64,000 bases of DNA from Chitinophaga ginsengisoli (lineage in GTDB: Bacteria; Bacteroidota; Bacteroidia; Chitinophagales; Chitinophagaceae), in the NCBI RefSeq assembly GCF_003014595.1, contig NZ_PYGK01000008.1, positions 186,001 to 250,000 of the forward strand, given 5' to 3'. Made by a program: the position numbers and the translations under genes. The notes under the pieces were generated by a model that saw only the letters and a program-made list of their open reading frames with translations, did no database searches and was not told the DNA's origin. Shown here piece after piece: positions 55,086 through 64,000 of this stretch. The stretch's first letter is position 1; each line of letters starts with the position of its first letter.

Positions 55086-56666
55086 ATGAACAATTTATTC
55101 CGTACCTGTGCCTTGCTGCTCCTATTAGCAAGTTGTAATTCATTACCATCTATGCCACCTTTGCCGGCGATGCTTAATCCCTCCAAACTGCCATCACAGT
55201 TATTTGATATTAATACAGAAAGGGACACTGTATTGGCACTTAATGGGGGCACTATCGTCACTATTCCTGCACATGCATTAAAGACAGAAGATGGTAAAAC
55301 AGCCCGGCTGGAAGTAAAAGAAGCAATTACCATAGAGCAGATGCTCCTGGCCGGCCTGCGTACCCAGAGTAATGGGAGTCCATTACAGAGTGGTGGCATG
55401 ATCTATATTAATGCTGCCAGAGATACAAAGGTGAGCATACTTAAACCCCTGCAGATACAGATACCTACTAATAAAACAGTAGATGCCATGCAACTTTATA
55501 AAGGAGAAACGGAAGCGAATGGTATTAACTGGGTTGATCCGCAACCTTTGCCTGCAAAGGCGGACACGCCGGATCCAGCCGCCGCTCCGCAAGGAACTCC
55601 CATAGATGCTGCTTCGGAGGCCTACGACCCCCATCATGGCAAAGTACTATTTCAGCAAAATTGTGCCTCCTGCCATAATATATATAAACAAGTTACCGGT
55701 CCTGCATTACGTGATGTGATGCAGCGCTGGAATTATGATACAGCCAAACTGTTTCGCTTTATTCGCAATAGTGGTGAGTTAATTGCCAGTGGGCATAAGT
55801 ATTCTATAGACTTGTTTCGCCAGTTTAATAAACAGGCAATGCCTGCATTCCCTAGCCTGACTAACCAGGACATCTGTGATATTTTTTCATACCTGGAAGA
55901 AGATATTTCTCCTCATTCACTATGTGACACTCCCCGAAATGCCTCCGTCCTGTTGGATAGCTGTCAGTATTATAATACAATATCTGGTCTGGCCAACGAG
56001 GTTACAAATGATGATTACTTTATCAAAGTAACAGGTACAATACTAAATGCCGGCAATCAGCTTTTAACCGGGGATGTTATAATAGATACTACATCAGTCA
56101 CAGTGTTCAAAAACCTGGTAACGCCGAAATACAACAAATCATTTTACTACACTGTAGACATCAATACTTTCGGATGGTATAATATAGACATGGCATTGAA
56201 AAATGCCGATAATGTGAGCCAAAGCAAACTGACAGTCAGCATCGCTGAAAAAGAAGATCAGAGCATCTCCGTCTTTCTGGTAATTCCCTCCAATAAAATA
56301 CTGACAGAAGGAGGATACCTGAAAAACAGTGATCTCTACGGATTTTATGAAGAAGACGGTGGCACTCCTCTTCCTCAAGGTGTCAAGGCATACATTATCG
56401 CTATCGGAGAGAATAAAAACAACCCACAGCTATACTATGGCGCTACAAGTTTTATTACATCAAAGAGCCAGGCAATCAGTCTAATACTCGACGCTGTATC
56501 TGAAAAGGATATTCAGAAACAGATTGCAGGGCTGCAATTGCCAGACTTTTTAACCAGGGTTAATAAGAAAGCAATAAATTCCCAAAAACAGGCGCTAACG
56601 CAAGAGGCATTACGGGTACAAGCAATGAAGGGGTATTGCGACTGCATGGCCCACGTAAATAAATAA
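55086..56666 (+). CDS. Cytochrome c lipoprotein with N-terminal beta domain
   Basis: A 526-residue lipoprotein (lipobox LASC). The first part (about 40-150) is a beta domain widely seen in Bacteroidota lipoproteins ('GGTIVTIPAHALKTEDGKTARLEVKEAITIEQMLLAGLRT'). It is followed by a c-type cytochrome domain (about 180-280) with haem-binding CASCH (Cys193, Cys196, His197) and a likely axial Met in QAMPAFPSL. The last ~240 residues have no recognised domain. The haem domain suggests electron transfer in the periplasm. It precedes the split receptor locus by 187 bases. A TACATTTA at 55059-55066 is one base off the -7 consensus. Confidence 0.85.
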   Translation: MNNLFRTCALLLLLASCNSLPSMPPLPAMLNPSKLPSQLFDINTERDTVLALNGGTIVTIPAHALKTEDGKTARLEVKEAITIEQMLLAGLRTQSNGSPLQSGGMIYINAARDTKVSILKPLQIQIPTNKTVDAMQLYKGETEANGINWVDPQPLPAKADTPDPAAAPQGTPIDAASEAYDPHHGKVLFQQNCASCHNIYKQVTGPALRDVMQRWNYDTAKLFRFIRNSGELIASGHKYSIDLFRQFNKQAMPAFPSLTNQDICDIFSYLEEDISPHSLCDTPRNASVLLDSCQYYNTISGLANEVTNDDYFIKVTGTILNAGNQLLTGDVIIDTTSVTVFKNLVTPKYNKSFYYTVDINTFGWYNIDMALKNADNVSQSKLTVSIAEKEDQSISVFLVIPSNKILTEGGYLKNSDLYGFYEEDGGTPLPQGVKAYIIAIGENKNNPQLYYGATSFITSKSQAISLILDAVSEKDIQKQIAGLQLPDFLTRVNKKAINSQKQALTQEALRVQAMKGYCDCMAHVNK

Positions 56667-56673
56667 CTAATAC

Positions 56674-56704
56674 CCGGCTGAAAGACAATATACCTTTCAG
56701 CCGG
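56674..56704. terminator. Hairpin after the cytochrome c gene
   Basis: CCGGCTGAAAG pairs perfectly with CTTTCAGCCGG in an 11-bp stem, 8 bases after the stop codon. No T-run follows. Confidence 0.6.
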
Positions 56705-56853
56705 TTCCCCCTCCTCCCCCCAAATTAGCCCCATAATAACCCGCCCTTTATATTTTTTTTCTCATTTTATGGAATCTTGTTAACCGCTGCATCATACAGC
56801 CGGAACATGGACCACCGGAATCACTATATTTATATCACCTAAAAACTGATACC

Positions 56854-59394
56854 TTGAAATTAACTTTACTCCTTCTTTTACTTCCCACCCTCGCAGCCGC
56901 ACAGGTAAGCAGTAGTGTGGATCCCATTATCTCGGGGGACTATATGGAGCAGGTAAGAAAGCTGAGAGGTAGCATCGACCCCATAGATTCTGTCAGTAAC
57001 AGCAGAAATACACACCTGAAGCTGAAAGGTCAGTTCTACCCTGACTTTACCATCAGGCGTATAAAAATATCGGGCAATAGTATCCAGGTATCTCCACAGT
57101 ATACCCGATACCTGACCCTTTCCACTACCTATAACGGAAGTATTGAGATCAAAACGCATAACCGGCTGCCAGCACTACAACAGGATTATGTGCAAGGCCG
57201 CGCTGTGAATGGAGCGCTTACCTGGAGAGGGCCTGAAACAGGGGAAATGTTTAGTTATGGCCCCAATATCCACGCACTTGAATTTGATGGTAGTAATTAT
57301 CCTTATGACCAGAATGGAAGACTGGCCCCATCGGGTACAGGAAATGGGAAATCTGCCATAGCATATGACAACAGTATCTTCAGGACCGCCGTGGCCCATT
57401 CCCATCAACTGAAAGTACTGGGAGAGCTGTTCCGGTATAGTAAACGCAAATGGAACTTCGGACTGAAACTGGGACAGCGTGATGAGAATACCATTATCAA
57501 AAAGAACAAAAGTATTTCACAGACACTGGGAGTAGATGTAGGGACCAGCCTGAAATGGCTATCCGTTAAAGGTTCCTACCTCTATAATCATAATAAACTA
57601 ACTAACGGCAACAGAACCGGTTTTCTAAACAGGGCCTATCAAAATGCGCTGCTTACACCGGCATCCTTTAGCAACATACAAGGTACGACGATCGGAGATG
57701 CACAACGCAGTTATAGTAATATGGCTGACAATCCATGGTTCTTGCTAAAAGACAATGATAACCACTACCATTTTACTGAACAGAATGCCTCTCTCATATT
57801 AGATCTGGTCACCTCCCGGTTGAATATAAAAGTTACACAGTCGCTACAGCAGGTACAGGAGAACACATTAGAAAGCTATAAACCAGGCACTGTGGAATGG
57901 GCCAATGGTATGTATACCGACAGGAATAAAAAAGATCTTAATTATCTCTTACAAACACAGGGCGCCTATGACATACAATACAACAATAACTACTTTAAGA
58001 CCAAACTGAGACTGTTCTATACCTACGGTAATGCAAATACCCGCATACGATATAATCCGGATGCAAAATTGTATAACTATCAGCGATCATCACATGATGC
58101 CCTCTTTACAATCAATGGTGAATACGAGAAAAGGAATATCGCAGTAAAAATAAATGCAGGCAATAAGTTCTATCTATCCAATACTGCTTCGAAGAATAAT
58201 TTCATCCTTCCCGCTGTTGATGTAGCACTGGGCGTACGGGACATACTTTCCGGGTTTAACCTGAGTATATCATCCTCTTATCATGAAATAAACAGCGAAT
58301 TATTCATTGATAAATCAATGGCATATACCAATCTGTTGCAATATTCCACTGACGGGGTATTTCGTTATCGCCCCACCACAGAAGTAAGCAGCTATAAAGG
58401 GATTACGCCTGTCAATCACAGGGAATGGGACGGACGACTGGCGCTGAGCTACCAATGGATATTTGAACTAAGTGCCAGTGCTTATGTTAAGAACATACGT
58501 AATGACGTATTCCCTGTTTATCAGGACGGAGCACTCCACCTGAAGAACATGGCAGACCTCCACAACAAGGGTATTGAGCTCGAATTACAGGTCTACGACC
58601 GGCGCCTTGCAAGAGACATGGGCATTTCAGGTATGCTATCCTTCTTTACATATAGCAGTACGGTAACCCGGGTAAATGAAGGTGATAATTTTACGCCTAT
58701 TGCAGGCTTCAGCAATGTTCACAAGGCCTTGGTACAAGGACAACCGCTTGGTGTAATTGTTGGCAATGCTTACTTAAAAGACGCTTCGGGCAATATAGTG
58801 ATCGGTAATGACGGTTTTCCTCTGGTAGATCCGAAACCGCAGATCATTGGCAATCCGATCCCGGATTTCACAATGAAACTCAATAACACCCTCAGGTGGC
58901 GAAACTTCATACTGGATGCAAACTGGGAATGGAAGAAAGGAGGTGAGACATGGAATGGCACACAGGCAGTGCTGGATTACTATGGCAGATCTGCTACTTC
59001 CGGAGCACAAAGAAATGTCACCAACTATGTATTCAATGGCGTAAAGCAGGACGGTCACGTGAATGATATACCTGTTAGCTTTTACGATGCCTCTCAACCT
59101 GTAACAAGCAATCGTTGGACAAGGTATGGCCTGACAGGCGTAGCAGAAGAATATGTACAAAAAGCTGATTACCTCAGGTTGAACAGCGTCTCGCTGAGTT
59201 ACAAGTTTGGCTTGAACCACAAGAAACAGCAACTAACGCTATCTACCCATGTAGACAATATCCTGTTATGGTCAGCCTACAAAGGAGCAGATCCTGGTCA
59301 GCTGCTGTTCGATCAGCCTAACACCACAGGCCTTGACTTTTTCAACCTGCCTGCCGTAAAGACCTATGGATTTAATGTCTCACTCCAATTCTAA
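56854..59394 (+). CDS. SusC-like outer-membrane barrel lacking a plug domain
   Basis: An 846-residue outer-membrane barrel. Just after the signal peptide (1-16, ending AAAQ) and ~60 residues it shows the beginning of a SusC barrel: 'LPALQQDYVQGRAVNG', 'FSYGPNIHALEFDGSNYPYDQNG' and 'IAYDNSIFRTAVAHS', which in SusC come after the plug. The C terminus ends in the typical 'TYGFNVSLQF'. There is no carboxypeptidase-like domain, TonB box or plug with the QIRG and GVIIITTK motifs. The next gene, four bases downstream, carries such a plug inside a macroglobulin protein, so the two products may act together. Alternatively this is a decaying receptor, though the frame is intact. Confidence 0.8.
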   Translation: MKLTLLLLLLPTLAAAQVSSSVDPIISGDYMEQVRKLRGSIDPIDSVSNSRNTHLKLKGQFYPDFTIRRIKISGNSIQVSPQYTRYLTLSTTYNGSIEIKTHNRLPALQQDYVQGRAVNGALTWRGPETGEMFSYGPNIHALEFDGSNYPYDQNGRLAPSGTGNGKSAIAYDNSIFRTAVAHSHQLKVLGELFRYSKRKWNFGLKLGQRDENTIIKKNKSISQTLGVDVGTSLKWLSVKGSYLYNHNKLTNGNRTGFLNRAYQNALLTPASFSNIQGTTIGDAQRSYSNMADNPWFLLKDNDNHYHFTEQNASLILDLVTSRLNIKVTQSLQQVQENTLESYKPGTVEWANGMYTDRNKKDLNYLLQTQGAYDIQYNNNYFKTKLRLFYTYGNANTRIRYNPDAKLYNYQRSSHDALFTINGEYEKRNIAVKINAGNKFYLSNTASKNNFILPAVDVALGVRDILSGFNLSISSSYHEINSELFIDKSMAYTNLLQYSTDGVFRYRPTTEVSSYKGITPVNHREWDGRLALSYQWIFELSASAYVKNIRNDVFPVYQDGALHLKNMADLHNKGIELELQVYDRRLARDMGISGMLSFFTYSSTVTRVNEGDNFTPIAGFSNVHKALVQGQPLGVIVGNAYLKDASGNIVIGNDGFPLVDPKPQIIGNPIPDFTMKLNNTLRWRNFILDANWEWKKGGETWNGTQAVLDYYGRSATSGAQRNVTNYVFNGVKQDGHVNDIPVSFYDASQPVTSNRWTRYGLTGVAEEYVQKADYLRLNSVSLSYKFGLNHKKQQLTLSTHVDNILLWSAYKGADPGQLLFDQPNTTGLDFFNLPAVKTYGFNVSLQF

Positions 59395-59398
59395 GACC

Positions 59399-62300
59399 AT
59401 GAAGAACTATATAAAAGCTTATTTCCTGCTGATAGTATGCATGCTTGCTATCGCCGGCAAAGGCACTGCACAGCTGGCAGCGTATAATGATAATAAAGAG
59501 AAGATCTACATACACACCAATCATGTATTTTTCAAACCTGGAGAAGACCTCTTCTTCAAATTGTACCTCGTCAATGCCAAGAACCAGCAGATCTCTGCCA
59601 TCAGCAATGTGGTATTTGTGGAGATATTGGGTCCTTCAGGCAGTGTGCTCGAGAAAATGAGCTACAGGGCGGATGAAGGATATGCAGAAGGGTATTACCA
59701 ATTTGGCAAGGAAGCTACCGGCGGTTTATATAAGATCAGGGCCTACACTACCTGGATGAGGAATGAAAAGGAATCTGCCTGGTTCACCAGGGAATTGACA
59801 GTGCAAAAGGTGATCACCCCCAGGGTAATGATGAAACTGGATTTCCCTAAAAAAGGTTATGGTCCGGGAGATGAAGTAGTGGCCGCCTATTCCATCCGTA
59901 GTCTATCGAATAAAGCCATTAAAAACTATGAAATAAAATATACTGTCTCTCTCGGCGGGAAAAGCGTTAATACCGGAAAGGCCCTGACGGATGCAGATGG
60001 CAAGACAAATATCAGCTTCAAATTACCCCCTGATTTGAATACAAACGACGGTGTGCTGAATATCACCGTCAACTATGACGCCTATACAGAAGCAATCTCC
60101 AGAAGCATTCCCATTGCGCTGAATAAGATCGACCTGCAATTTATGCCGGAAGGAGGTACACTGGTGGAAAGCATTCCAACCAACATTGCATTCAAGGCTG
60201 TCAACGAGTATGGTAAACCTGCTGACGTCAGTGGTGAAGTGCTTGACAACCAGGGAAACGTGGTGACTACCTTTACCAGTTATCATGATGGTATGGGGCG
60301 ATTCTCTTTCACACCTGAAAAGGGAAAGATCTATAGTACAAGGATTATTTCGCCTTCGGGAATAAAACAAGCCTTTGACCTTCCTGCCGCTGCCTCAAAA
60401 GGCATCGTGATGAACATTAGCAGAAAGGATAACCTGCTGCAGTTTAAAATAAGCAGCACGCAGGATATGAAAATAAGACTGACTGGTCAAAGTAAAAACG
60501 ATGTTTATTACAACAAAGAGATTGCGCTTAAAAAGGGTGAACAACTGATTGACCTGGACCCTGCAAACTTTCCTGCCGGCATTGCACGATTTACGGTTAC
60601 TACCACACAACGCGTCCCGCTTGCAGAAAGGCTTGTATTCCTGCATCCCAACAGGATCTTACAGGTGAAATTGACAGCAGATAAAAGCAAATATCAACCC
60701 CGGGAAAAGGTAACCCTGCATCTTAAAACACTGGATGAAAACGGGAAGCCTATCCCCTCCAATTTCTCACTGTCAGTAATAGATGACAAGTTATGGTCGC
60801 TTGCTGATGATAAACAAGACCACATTCTCTCCTGGTTATTGATGAGTTCTGAATTACATGGTAAAATAGAAGAACCTCAGTTCTATTTCAAACAGGAAGA
60901 AAAAGCCGCTATCCCTTCGCTCGACCTGGTGATGCTGACACATGGCTACCGCTACTTTGATTACATTGATTATATCGAGAAAACAGGTAAGCCCAAATAT
61001 AATCCTGACCTGAATAACATCCTGAGTGGGAGGATCACAGATAAGAATGGTAACCCTGTAAAATCAGCGGTATATCTCATCGGCAGCACAGATAAGCGTA
61101 TCTATACCAATGGGAATGCGGTACAGCAGACTACCGGCGACGATGGTCTTTTCTTCTTTACAGATATTAGTCCGGCGCTGAACTATTACCTCATCGCCCG
61201 CTCAACACGTAAAAAGGAGCCTGTCACCATCACGATACTGGAGCAGGGCACCGGCAACGCGCCGATGCCGGCCAGGACGACAAGAGATCCTTTTGATGAT
61301 GACGACCGTCTGCCTCCTCCAATACTGGCATTAAACGAAGCACCTAAAAAACGGGATATTGCTCCGGAAGGAGCACTTAAGGAAAATGAAATTGAAAAAT
61401 TGAAAGGGTTCCTCGACGGTGATGTGAAAGGGCTCGAGGAAGTGGTAGTAGTAAGCTATGGTGCAACAACAAAAAGAATGCTGACAGGCGCCGTCACCGC
61501 TGTGAAAACAAACGATATTGCGACCACTCCCCCCTTAGCTGCGCTGCAGGGTAGAGTTGCGGGATTGGAGATCACGGCAGCAACAGGAGCAGCGGGAAAT
61601 GCCCCTCATGTGCAGATCAGAGGTATGAAGTCTGTTTCAGGACTGGATCAGCCGCTGATCGTCCTGAATGGCATTCCTGTCAGCGATCTTGAGCAGGCCC
61701 TTAATCCGGCTGATGTTGAAAGCATTACTGTACTCAAAGATGCCGCCGCCACCGCTATATACGGCAGCCGGGGGTCAAATGGTGTCATCATCATTACAAC
61801 TAAAAATGCAATCCGATATCCCAGGACTGTTATTAACCTTGAACGCACTTACTATTATGCGTCAAAATCGGTACAATTGAAGAATGACGCCTATACTGTA
61901 GCAAGACGCTTCTACGCTCCTAAATACCATTCCCCGGAAACGAAAGAAAGAGACGACTTTCGGGAAACCATCTACTGGAACCCTGTAGTACAAACTGACA
62001 AAAACGGGGATGCGAAGATAGAGTTCTATAACTCCGACGCCACTACTACTTTCCGTGCCATTGCCGAGGGTATTGGCTATAATGGTAAACTCGGCAGAAC
62101 GGAAATGACCTATGCCGTACAACCGCCTATGAGTATAGATGCCAAGATACCACCCTATATGACCATTGGTGATGATGCGCTCATTCCGCTTGTTATCAGG
62201 AACAGCAGTAGCAAAGCCATGGCTGCCAATATCAGTGCAGAGCTCCCGGACAATATGGTTGCCGGTAACTATGACAATACCGTAAACATCGGACCCGACA

Positions 62301-63949
62301 GCGCCACACAGGTACTCATTCCTGTAAAGGCCAACGCTGCCGTTAAGGGTGATATCAAATTTGTTGTGTCCACAGAGGCAGCCACTGAAAAGATATCACT
62401 GCCAATTACGGTCAACAGTAATGGCTTCCCGGTCATCACAACCATTTCAGGTAATAAGGCAACTGCTACCAACTTTACTATAGGTAATATGATGGCCGGT
62501 AGTCTGGCAACGGAACTGAAAGTGTTCAATAACCTGGAAGGACAATTGCTGAATGATATAGAATCCATGCTTAGAGAACCTTACGGTTGCTTTGAGCAGA
62601 CATCCTCCAGCACCTATCCTAACATCTACATCCTGAAATATCTTCGTTCAACCAACAAGAGCAATCTGGCTGTTGAAAAAAAGGCATTGACATATATAAG
62701 GGATGGTTATCAGCGACTGATCGGATTTGAGACAGCCGAAAATGGTTTTGAATGGTTCGGTAAGACACCTGCACATGAAGCGCTTACAGCCTACGGCCTG
62801 CTGGAATTTACAGACATGAAGGAGTTCGTTAACGTTGATGATCGCATGCTGGCCCGTACTAAAAAATTCCTGTTGGATCGCAGGGATGGCAAAGGCACAT
62901 TCAATATTGTTAAAAACGGGTATGATGCCTTTGCATCTGTACCTAATAAGATCGCTAACATCTATATCGTATATGCGCTTACCCAGGCTGGTGTGGGCAG
63001 TGAAATACAACTGGAATATGAAACTGCCGTTAAACAGGCACTAAACAGCAAAGATGCATATCAGCTAGCGATGATGGCCATTGCTGCCAGCAACATGAAG
63101 AATGAGAGGGATTACACTCAGCTGATGGAAGCGCTGCAGCAAACCAAAATGCAATCAGAAACAAGTGTAACAAACTCCAGGGCACAATCGCTTAAAGTAG
63201 AAACAATGGCGCTGTATGCCATTGCATTGACAAGAGCAAAATCTCCGGACCTGGCAGCTGTCGCCAATGTAATATCTCTTATACTTGGTGAAAAGACCTA
63301 CTACGGATACGGCTCTACACAAGCTACAATACTTGCATTGCAGGCCATTGTTGAATACAGGAAACTGGCAGGTGAAATGGCCGCTGCATCAAAAATGGAA
63401 ATAAAAGTAAACAATGAGCCTACACTTGCAGGAAAGAACATCATTAGCAATATCAAAGAAGGAAACAATACTTTCTCTGTAAAATATACCAGTGAAAAAG
63501 ATGGTATTCCCTATCAGCTGGAACTGGCCTATTATACCTTATTGCCGCCCGATAATCCGGAAGCAGAGTTAAAATTGTCAACTCATCTCTCCACGAATAC
63601 TACAAAAGTAGGTGAGACGGTGCGATTGCAGGTAGAAGTGAAGAACATCAAAAACTATTTACAACCAATGAGCATCGCGAAGATCGGGATACCGGCCGGG
63701 TTAACCGTACAGCCATGGCAATTAAAAGAGATCATGGAGAAGAACCAGGTTGCCTACTACGAGATCTTCGACAACTACCTGGTGTTATATTGGATGGGAT
63801 TTGCAGCAGGAGAAACTAAGCAGGTCAATCTTGACCTGAAGGCGGAAATCGCCGGGAAGTACAGAGGAAAAGCCGGTACTACCTACCTGTACTATATGCC
63901 GGAATACAAACACTGGAACGCAGGTACTGAAATAACAATAACGCAATAA
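59399..63949 (+). CDS. Alpha-2-macroglobulin-family protein with embedded SusC-type plug domain
   Basis: A 1516-residue exported protein from the start at 59399, which begins the signal peptide. In order: an MG2-type macroglobulin region (about 30-140), more MG domains up to ~540, a carboxypeptidase-regulatory-like domain (about 542-625), a TonB plug domain of the SusC/RagA type (about 678-803, with 'QIRGMKSVSGLDQPLIVLNG' and GSRGSNGVIIITTKN), a macroglobulin A2M domain from about 855 ('YWNPVVQTDKNGDAKIEFYNSDATTTFRA') and the thioester domain with GCFEQTSS (Cys1064, Gln1067). Cys and Gln of the thioester are kept, so covalent trapping may occur. The gene begins four bases after a plugless SusC-like barrel. 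Sequence continues to the window's end without another gene. Confidence 0.85.
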   Translation: MKNYIKAYFLLIVCMLAIAGKGTAQLAAYNDNKEKIYIHTNHVFFKPGEDLFFKLYLVNAKNQQISAISNVVFVEILGPSGSVLEKMSYRADEGYAEGYYQFGKEATGGLYKIRAYTTWMRNEKESAWFTRELTVQKVITPRVMMKLDFPKKGYGPGDEVVAAYSIRSLSNKAIKNYEIKYTVSLGGKSVNTGKALTDADGKTNISFKLPPDLNTNDGVLNITVNYDAYTEAISRSIPIALNKIDLQFMPEGGTLVESIPTNIAFKAVNEYGKPADVSGEVLDNQGNVVTTFTSYHDGMGRFSFTPEKGKIYSTRIISPSGIKQAFDLPAAASKGIVMNISRKDNLLQFKISSTQDMKIRLTGQSKNDVYYNKEIALKKGEQLIDLDPANFPAGIARFTVTTTQRVPLAERLVFLHPNRILQVKLTADKSKYQPREKVTLHLKTLDENGKPIPSNFSLSVIDDKLWSLADDKQDHILSWLLMSSELHGKIEEPQFYFKQEEKAAIPSLDLVMLTHGYRYFDYIDYIEKTGKPKYNPDLNNILSGRITDKNGNPVKSAVYLIGSTDKRIYTNGNAVQQTTGDDGLFFFTDISPALNYYLIARSTRKKEPVTITILEQGTGNAPMPARTTRDPFDDDDRLPPPILALNEAPKKRDIAPEGALKENEIEKLKGFLDGDVKGLEEVVVVSYGATTKRMLTGAVTAVKTNDIATTPPLAALQGRVAGLEITAATGAAGNAPHVQIRGMKSVSGLDQPLIVLNGIPVSDLEQALNPADVESITVLKDAAATAIYGSRGSNGVIIITTKNAIRYPRTVINLERTYYYASKSVQLKNDAYTVARRFYAPKYHSPETKERDDFRETIYWNPVVQTDKNGDAKIEFYNSDATTTFRAIAEGIGYNGKLGRTEMTYAVQPPMSIDAKIPPYMTIGDDALIPLVIRNSSSKAMAANISAELPDNMVAGNYDNTVNIGPDSATQVLIPVKANAAVKGDIKFVVSTEAATEKISLPITVNSNGFPVITTISGNKATATNFTIGNMMAGSLATELKVFNNLEGQLLNDIESMLREPYGCFEQTSSSTYPNIYILKYLRSTNKSNLAVEKKALTYIRDGYQRLIGFETAENGFEWFGKTPAHEALTAYGLLEFTDMKEFVNVDDRMLARTKKFLLDRRDGKGTFNIVKNGYDAFASVPNKIANIYIVYALTQAGVGSEIQLEYETAVKQALNSKDAYQLAMMAIAASNMKNERDYTQLMEALQQTKMQSETSVTNSRAQSLKVETMALYAIALTRAKSPDLAAVANVISLILGEKTYYGYGSTQATILALQAIVEYRKLAGEMAAASKMEIKVNNEPTLAGKNIISNIKEGNNTFSVKYTSEKDGIPYQLELAYYTLLPPDNPEAELKLSTHLSTNTTKVGETVRLQVEVKNIKNYLQPMSIAKIGIPAGLTVQPWQLKEIMEKNQVAYYEIFDNYLVLYWMGFAAGETKQVNLDLKAEIAGKYRGKAGTTYLYYMPEYKHWNAGTEITITQ

Positions 63950-64000
63950 CCGATCTGTTGTGATTGATGGCAAGAGGCTGTTCTGCTCCGGCAGACAGCC

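Overview
The window reads as chromosomal DNA of a Bacteroidota bacterium of the Chitinophaga type (Chitinophagaceae). The evidence is type IX secretion sorting domains (type A and gliding-motility type B) on secreted enzymes, SusC-type outer-membrane barrels, a LytS/LytTR sensor pair, ECF sigma factors, starts without Shine-Dalgarno sequences, and several -7 elements of the Bacteroidota form TAnnTTTG. No rRNA, tRNA, CRISPR array, phage structural module or transposase gene was seen. The assignment rests on gene content only.

Layout. 1-7.1 kb: YcaQ-like glycosylase, acetyltransferase, AraC-type regulator, S33 hydrolase, and a GH43-like/GH51 arabinofuranosidase. 7.1-8.0 kb: a repeat island with two tandem arrays and two inverted copies of a ~165-bp interspersed element; a third copy lies at 33.8 kb. 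8.0-10.9 kb: a GH64/beta-gamma-crystallin/CBM6 secreted glucanase and an exported RidA protein. 11-14.3 kb: an accessory segment with two related orphan proteins flanking a 41-bp inverted repeat, then an overlapping SMC/OLD-like ATPase and PD-(D/E)XK-like protein, a candidate defence module. 14.8-19.6 kb: barrel protein, DUF3095 cyclase-like protein, LytS/LytTR pair and AraC regulator. 19.7-27 kb: exported hydrolases, GH8 enzyme, periplasmic carbonic anhydrase and small membrane proteins with a truncated paralog. 27-36.4 kb: Tat-exported Gfo/Idh and NIF3-like proteins, MacB-type permease, GH71/99-like lipoprotein, haloperoxidase-like lipoprotein and M15 peptidase. 36.5-48 kb: HlyIII, methyltransferase, T9SS type B protein, AraC regulator, P1B-4 metal pump and assorted lipoproteins. 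47.5-48.9 kb: an ECF sigma/anti-sigma-like pair divergent from a small membrane gene, with mirror-image promoters. 49-64 kb: outer-membrane receptor, aldo/keto reductase, phosphoesterase, cytochrome c lipoprotein, and finally a SusC-like barrel with no plug followed four bases later by an alpha-2-macroglobulin that carries a SusC-type plug.

Functionally the window joins extracellular polysaccharide breakdown (GH51, GH64, GH8, GH71/99-like) with export by T9SS, Tat and lipoprotein routes and with local regulators. The most unusual items are the split plug/barrel locus (56854-63949), the ATPase-nuclease pair (12498-14293), the symmetric ECF promoter pair (48459-48532) and the interspersed element with its end-derived tandem array (7101-7949 and 33801-33969). 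Starts were moved downstream of the longest reading frame wherever a signal peptide or promoter decided it.
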